Positions 62,774 through 64,000 of a DNA stretch of 64,000 nucleotides are shown here, in pieces. The stretch covers positions 164,199 to 228,198 of the forward strand of contig CAVUCH010000001.1 of assembly GCA_963739995.1 (NCBI GenBank), read 5' to 3'. The translations under genes and the position numbers were made by a program. A model generated the notes under the pieces. The model did not search any database, was not told the origin of the DNA, and worked only from the letters and a program-made list of their open reading frames with translations. How positions within the stretch are numbered: the first letter of the stretch is position 1; each line of letters begins with the position of its first letter. Source of the stretch: CAVUCH01 sp963739995. Lineage in GTDB: Bacteria; Acidobacteriota; Vicinamibacteria; Vicinamibacterales; JAENWD01.

Positions 62774-63509
62774 ATGATGCGCGTTGTCGGCTCCAGGTGT
62801 GCAGTGGCGGTGTCGCTGTGGTTCCTGGCGTACCCTACGGGCGCCCAGGCCGATCCGATCGTCATCTCGTCCGGAACCATCCTCGGCAACCCGTCCGTCT
62901 CGCAGTTCGTCATGTTCGTGCAAGGGCCCGGGTTCTCGTTCTCGAGCGCCGGCCCCGCCGGCGGATTCCTCGCGAATATCGGCCAGTGCAACCCGTGTGG
63001 TGTCTTTGAACAGGGTGACGTCTTTGTGCCCTCGGGGGTCGTGGATCTCGGGGCGACGCTCGGCCCATCGGGGGACGGATTCGGCAGCGGAGTCATCGAA
63101 GGGACGACCTACGACCTACCCGGGGGCGTGTTCGTGGGGTTCAGCTCTGGAACGATCACCACGCCCACGGTGACGCTCACCGAGCTCGGCGAGTCGATCG
63201 TGGAGGTTCCGTTCAGCTTCACTGCCGTGATGAACGGGTATCTGGAGCAGTATCGTCACGAGGCCGTCCGACGCGCCGCCCATCTTCACAGTGAATCTCA
63301 CGGGCAGCGGCAGGGCGTCGGCGAGCTTCATCGGCCTCGTCGACGAGAATGGCCCGGACGGACGCACCTTTTCCCTCGGGTCCTATATGCAGTACCAGTT
63401 CGTGCAGCCGCAGCCGGTGCCGGAGCCCGGGACGCTGTTCCTCGTGGGTGGCGCAATCGCCGCGCTCGCGGCCAGGCGGTCACTGCGCCGCCGGAAGGTA
63501 CACGACTGA
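62774..63509 (+). CDS. PEP-CTERM sorting-domain protein, interrupted by a single-base frameshift
   Basis: Signal peptide (CAVAVSLWFLAYPTGAQA), then a beta-rich mature region (IVISSGTILGNPSVSQFVMF, FGSGVIEGTTYDLPGGVFVG). The frame fails after FTAVMNGYLEQY. A +1 shift between about 63231 and 63285 gives PSDAPPIFTVNLTGSG, and then the tail VPEPGTLFLVGGAIAALAAR followed by basic RRRK, a complete PEP-CTERM signal. The region is 736 bases; one fewer gives 244 residues. ATG 62774 has GGGAGG about eight bases upstream. It is followed 18 bases later by a Ser/Thr kinase gene. Its exosortase is not in the window. Confidence 0.82.
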
Positions 63510-63527
63510 CCCACACCACAAGGGCCC

Positions 63528-64000
63528 ATGATTGGCACCAGCGTCTCGCACTACCGGATCATCAGCCACATCGGCGCCGGCGGCATGGGCACGGTGTATC
63601 TGGCTGAAGATACCAACCTGAAACGGCGGGTCGCGCTCAAATTCCTGTTGCCCGGAACGGTCCATGATCCTGGAGCCGCGGCTCGCCTGCTGCGCGAGGC
63701 GCGCGCCGCCAGCGCGCTGGATCATCCCCACATCGCGACGCTCTACGAGATCGGCGACCATGCCGGCCAGCCGTTCATCGCGATGGCGCACTACGAGGGG
63801 GAAACCCTTGCGGCTCGCCTCGCCCACGGGCAGATGCCGGTCGGCGAGATCGCCCGCATCCTGGCGCAGCTGGCCGACGCGCTCGATGCGGCCCACACCG
63901 CCGGCATCGTCCACCGCGATCTCAAACCGTCGAACCTGATGCTGACGACGACGGGACAACTGAAGGTCTTGGATTTCGGCCTGGCGAGGATCGAAACGCC
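63528..64000 (+). CDS. Eukaryotic-type Ser/Thr protein kinase, N-terminal part (3' end outside window)
   Basis: 157 codons visible, running off the right edge. The kinase domain starts at once: YRIISHIGAGGMGTVYLAED (glycine loop), VALKFLLPG (ATP Lys), LDHPHIATLYEIG, IVHRDLKPSNLML (catalytic loop) and KVLDFGLARIE (magnesium loop). All key residues are present, so the domain should be active. In this phylum such kinases usually continue into a membrane helix and a TolB/WD40 or TPR sensor domain. ATG 63528 is the natural start. It lies 18 bases after the PEP-CTERM gene and may be cotranscribed. Confidence 0.95.
   Translation, partial: MIGTSVSHYRIISHIGAGGMGTVYLAEDTNLKRRVALKFLLPGTVHDPGAAARLLREARAASALDHPHIATLYEIGDHAGQPFIAMAHYEGETLAARLAHGQMPVGEIARILAQLADALDAAHTAGIVHRDLKPSNLMLTTTGQLKVLDFGLARIET

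Overview
The window reads as chromosomal DNA of a high-GC Gram-negative soil-type bacterium, most likely Acidobacteriota (class Vicinamibacteria or a close relative). This is an inference from gene content: an ADOP-type duplicated FtsX permease with its PadR repressor, eukaryotic-type Ser/Thr kinases of the acidobacterial style (one entering at the right edge, one as a relic), PEP-CTERM secreted proteins, a BNR/VPS10-like exported beta-propeller, and many orphan response regulators. No rRNA, tRNA, CRISPR array, phage or intact insertion sequence was seen.

Layout. 1-12 kb: end of a cupredoxin, small unknown genes, an exported beta-propeller with an alkaline phosphatase, a decayed Ser/Thr-kinase relic, a Tat-exported Gfo/Idh/MocA oxidoreductase, an HHH-PHP protein, and a hybrid sensor kinase followed by a decayed receiver gene. 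12-23.2 kb: a membrane protein and then a nine-gene haem operon (hemA-C-D-B-L-E-N-H-Y) covering glutamyl-tRNA to protohaem, with nearly every start overlapping the previous stop. 23.2-29.6 kb: a 166-bp palindromic repeat, a cold-shock gene, a nucleotidyltransferase/EEP-phosphatase pair, an orphan receiver, and a membrane protein coupled to a dynamin-like GTPase. 29.7-36 kb: three tightly spaced exported enzymes (PIG-L deacetylase, atypical kinase-like protein, metallophosphoesterase) and a large M16 peptidase. 36-39.7 kb: a receiver with a C-terminal zinc ribbon, a metallothionein, several small Cys-rich ORFs, and an ADP-ribosylglycohydrolase. 40-46.3 kb: a CPA2-type cation/proton antiporter, the ppx-ppk1 polyphosphate operon, and a TraR/DksA-like protein. 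46.4-54.7 kb: a flavin-binding split-barrel protein, a PEP-CTERM protein, and a TetR-TolC-HlyD-RND efflux operon with a clear palindromic operator. 54.8-60 kb: PadR with the ADOP permease, a short copy of the palindromic repeat, and a divergent TetR/RibD-type reductase pair with two matching operators. 60-64 kb: small zinc-ribbon proteins, an orphan receiver, about 0.9 kb without a gene, a second PEP-CTERM protein, and the N-terminal half of a Ser/Thr kinase.

Four otherwise healthy genes (hemA, the PIG-L gene, the ADOP permease and the second PEP-CTERM gene) are each interrupted by what looks like exactly one extra base. Removing one base gives an exact full-length reading frame in every case. 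Single-base insertion errors in the assembly are the simplest explanation, but +1 recoding or true lesions cannot be excluded from sequence alone. Two other loci (the kinase relic at 6.1-6.5 kb and the receiver relic at 11.5-11.8 kb) carry several lesions and are convincing pseudogenes.
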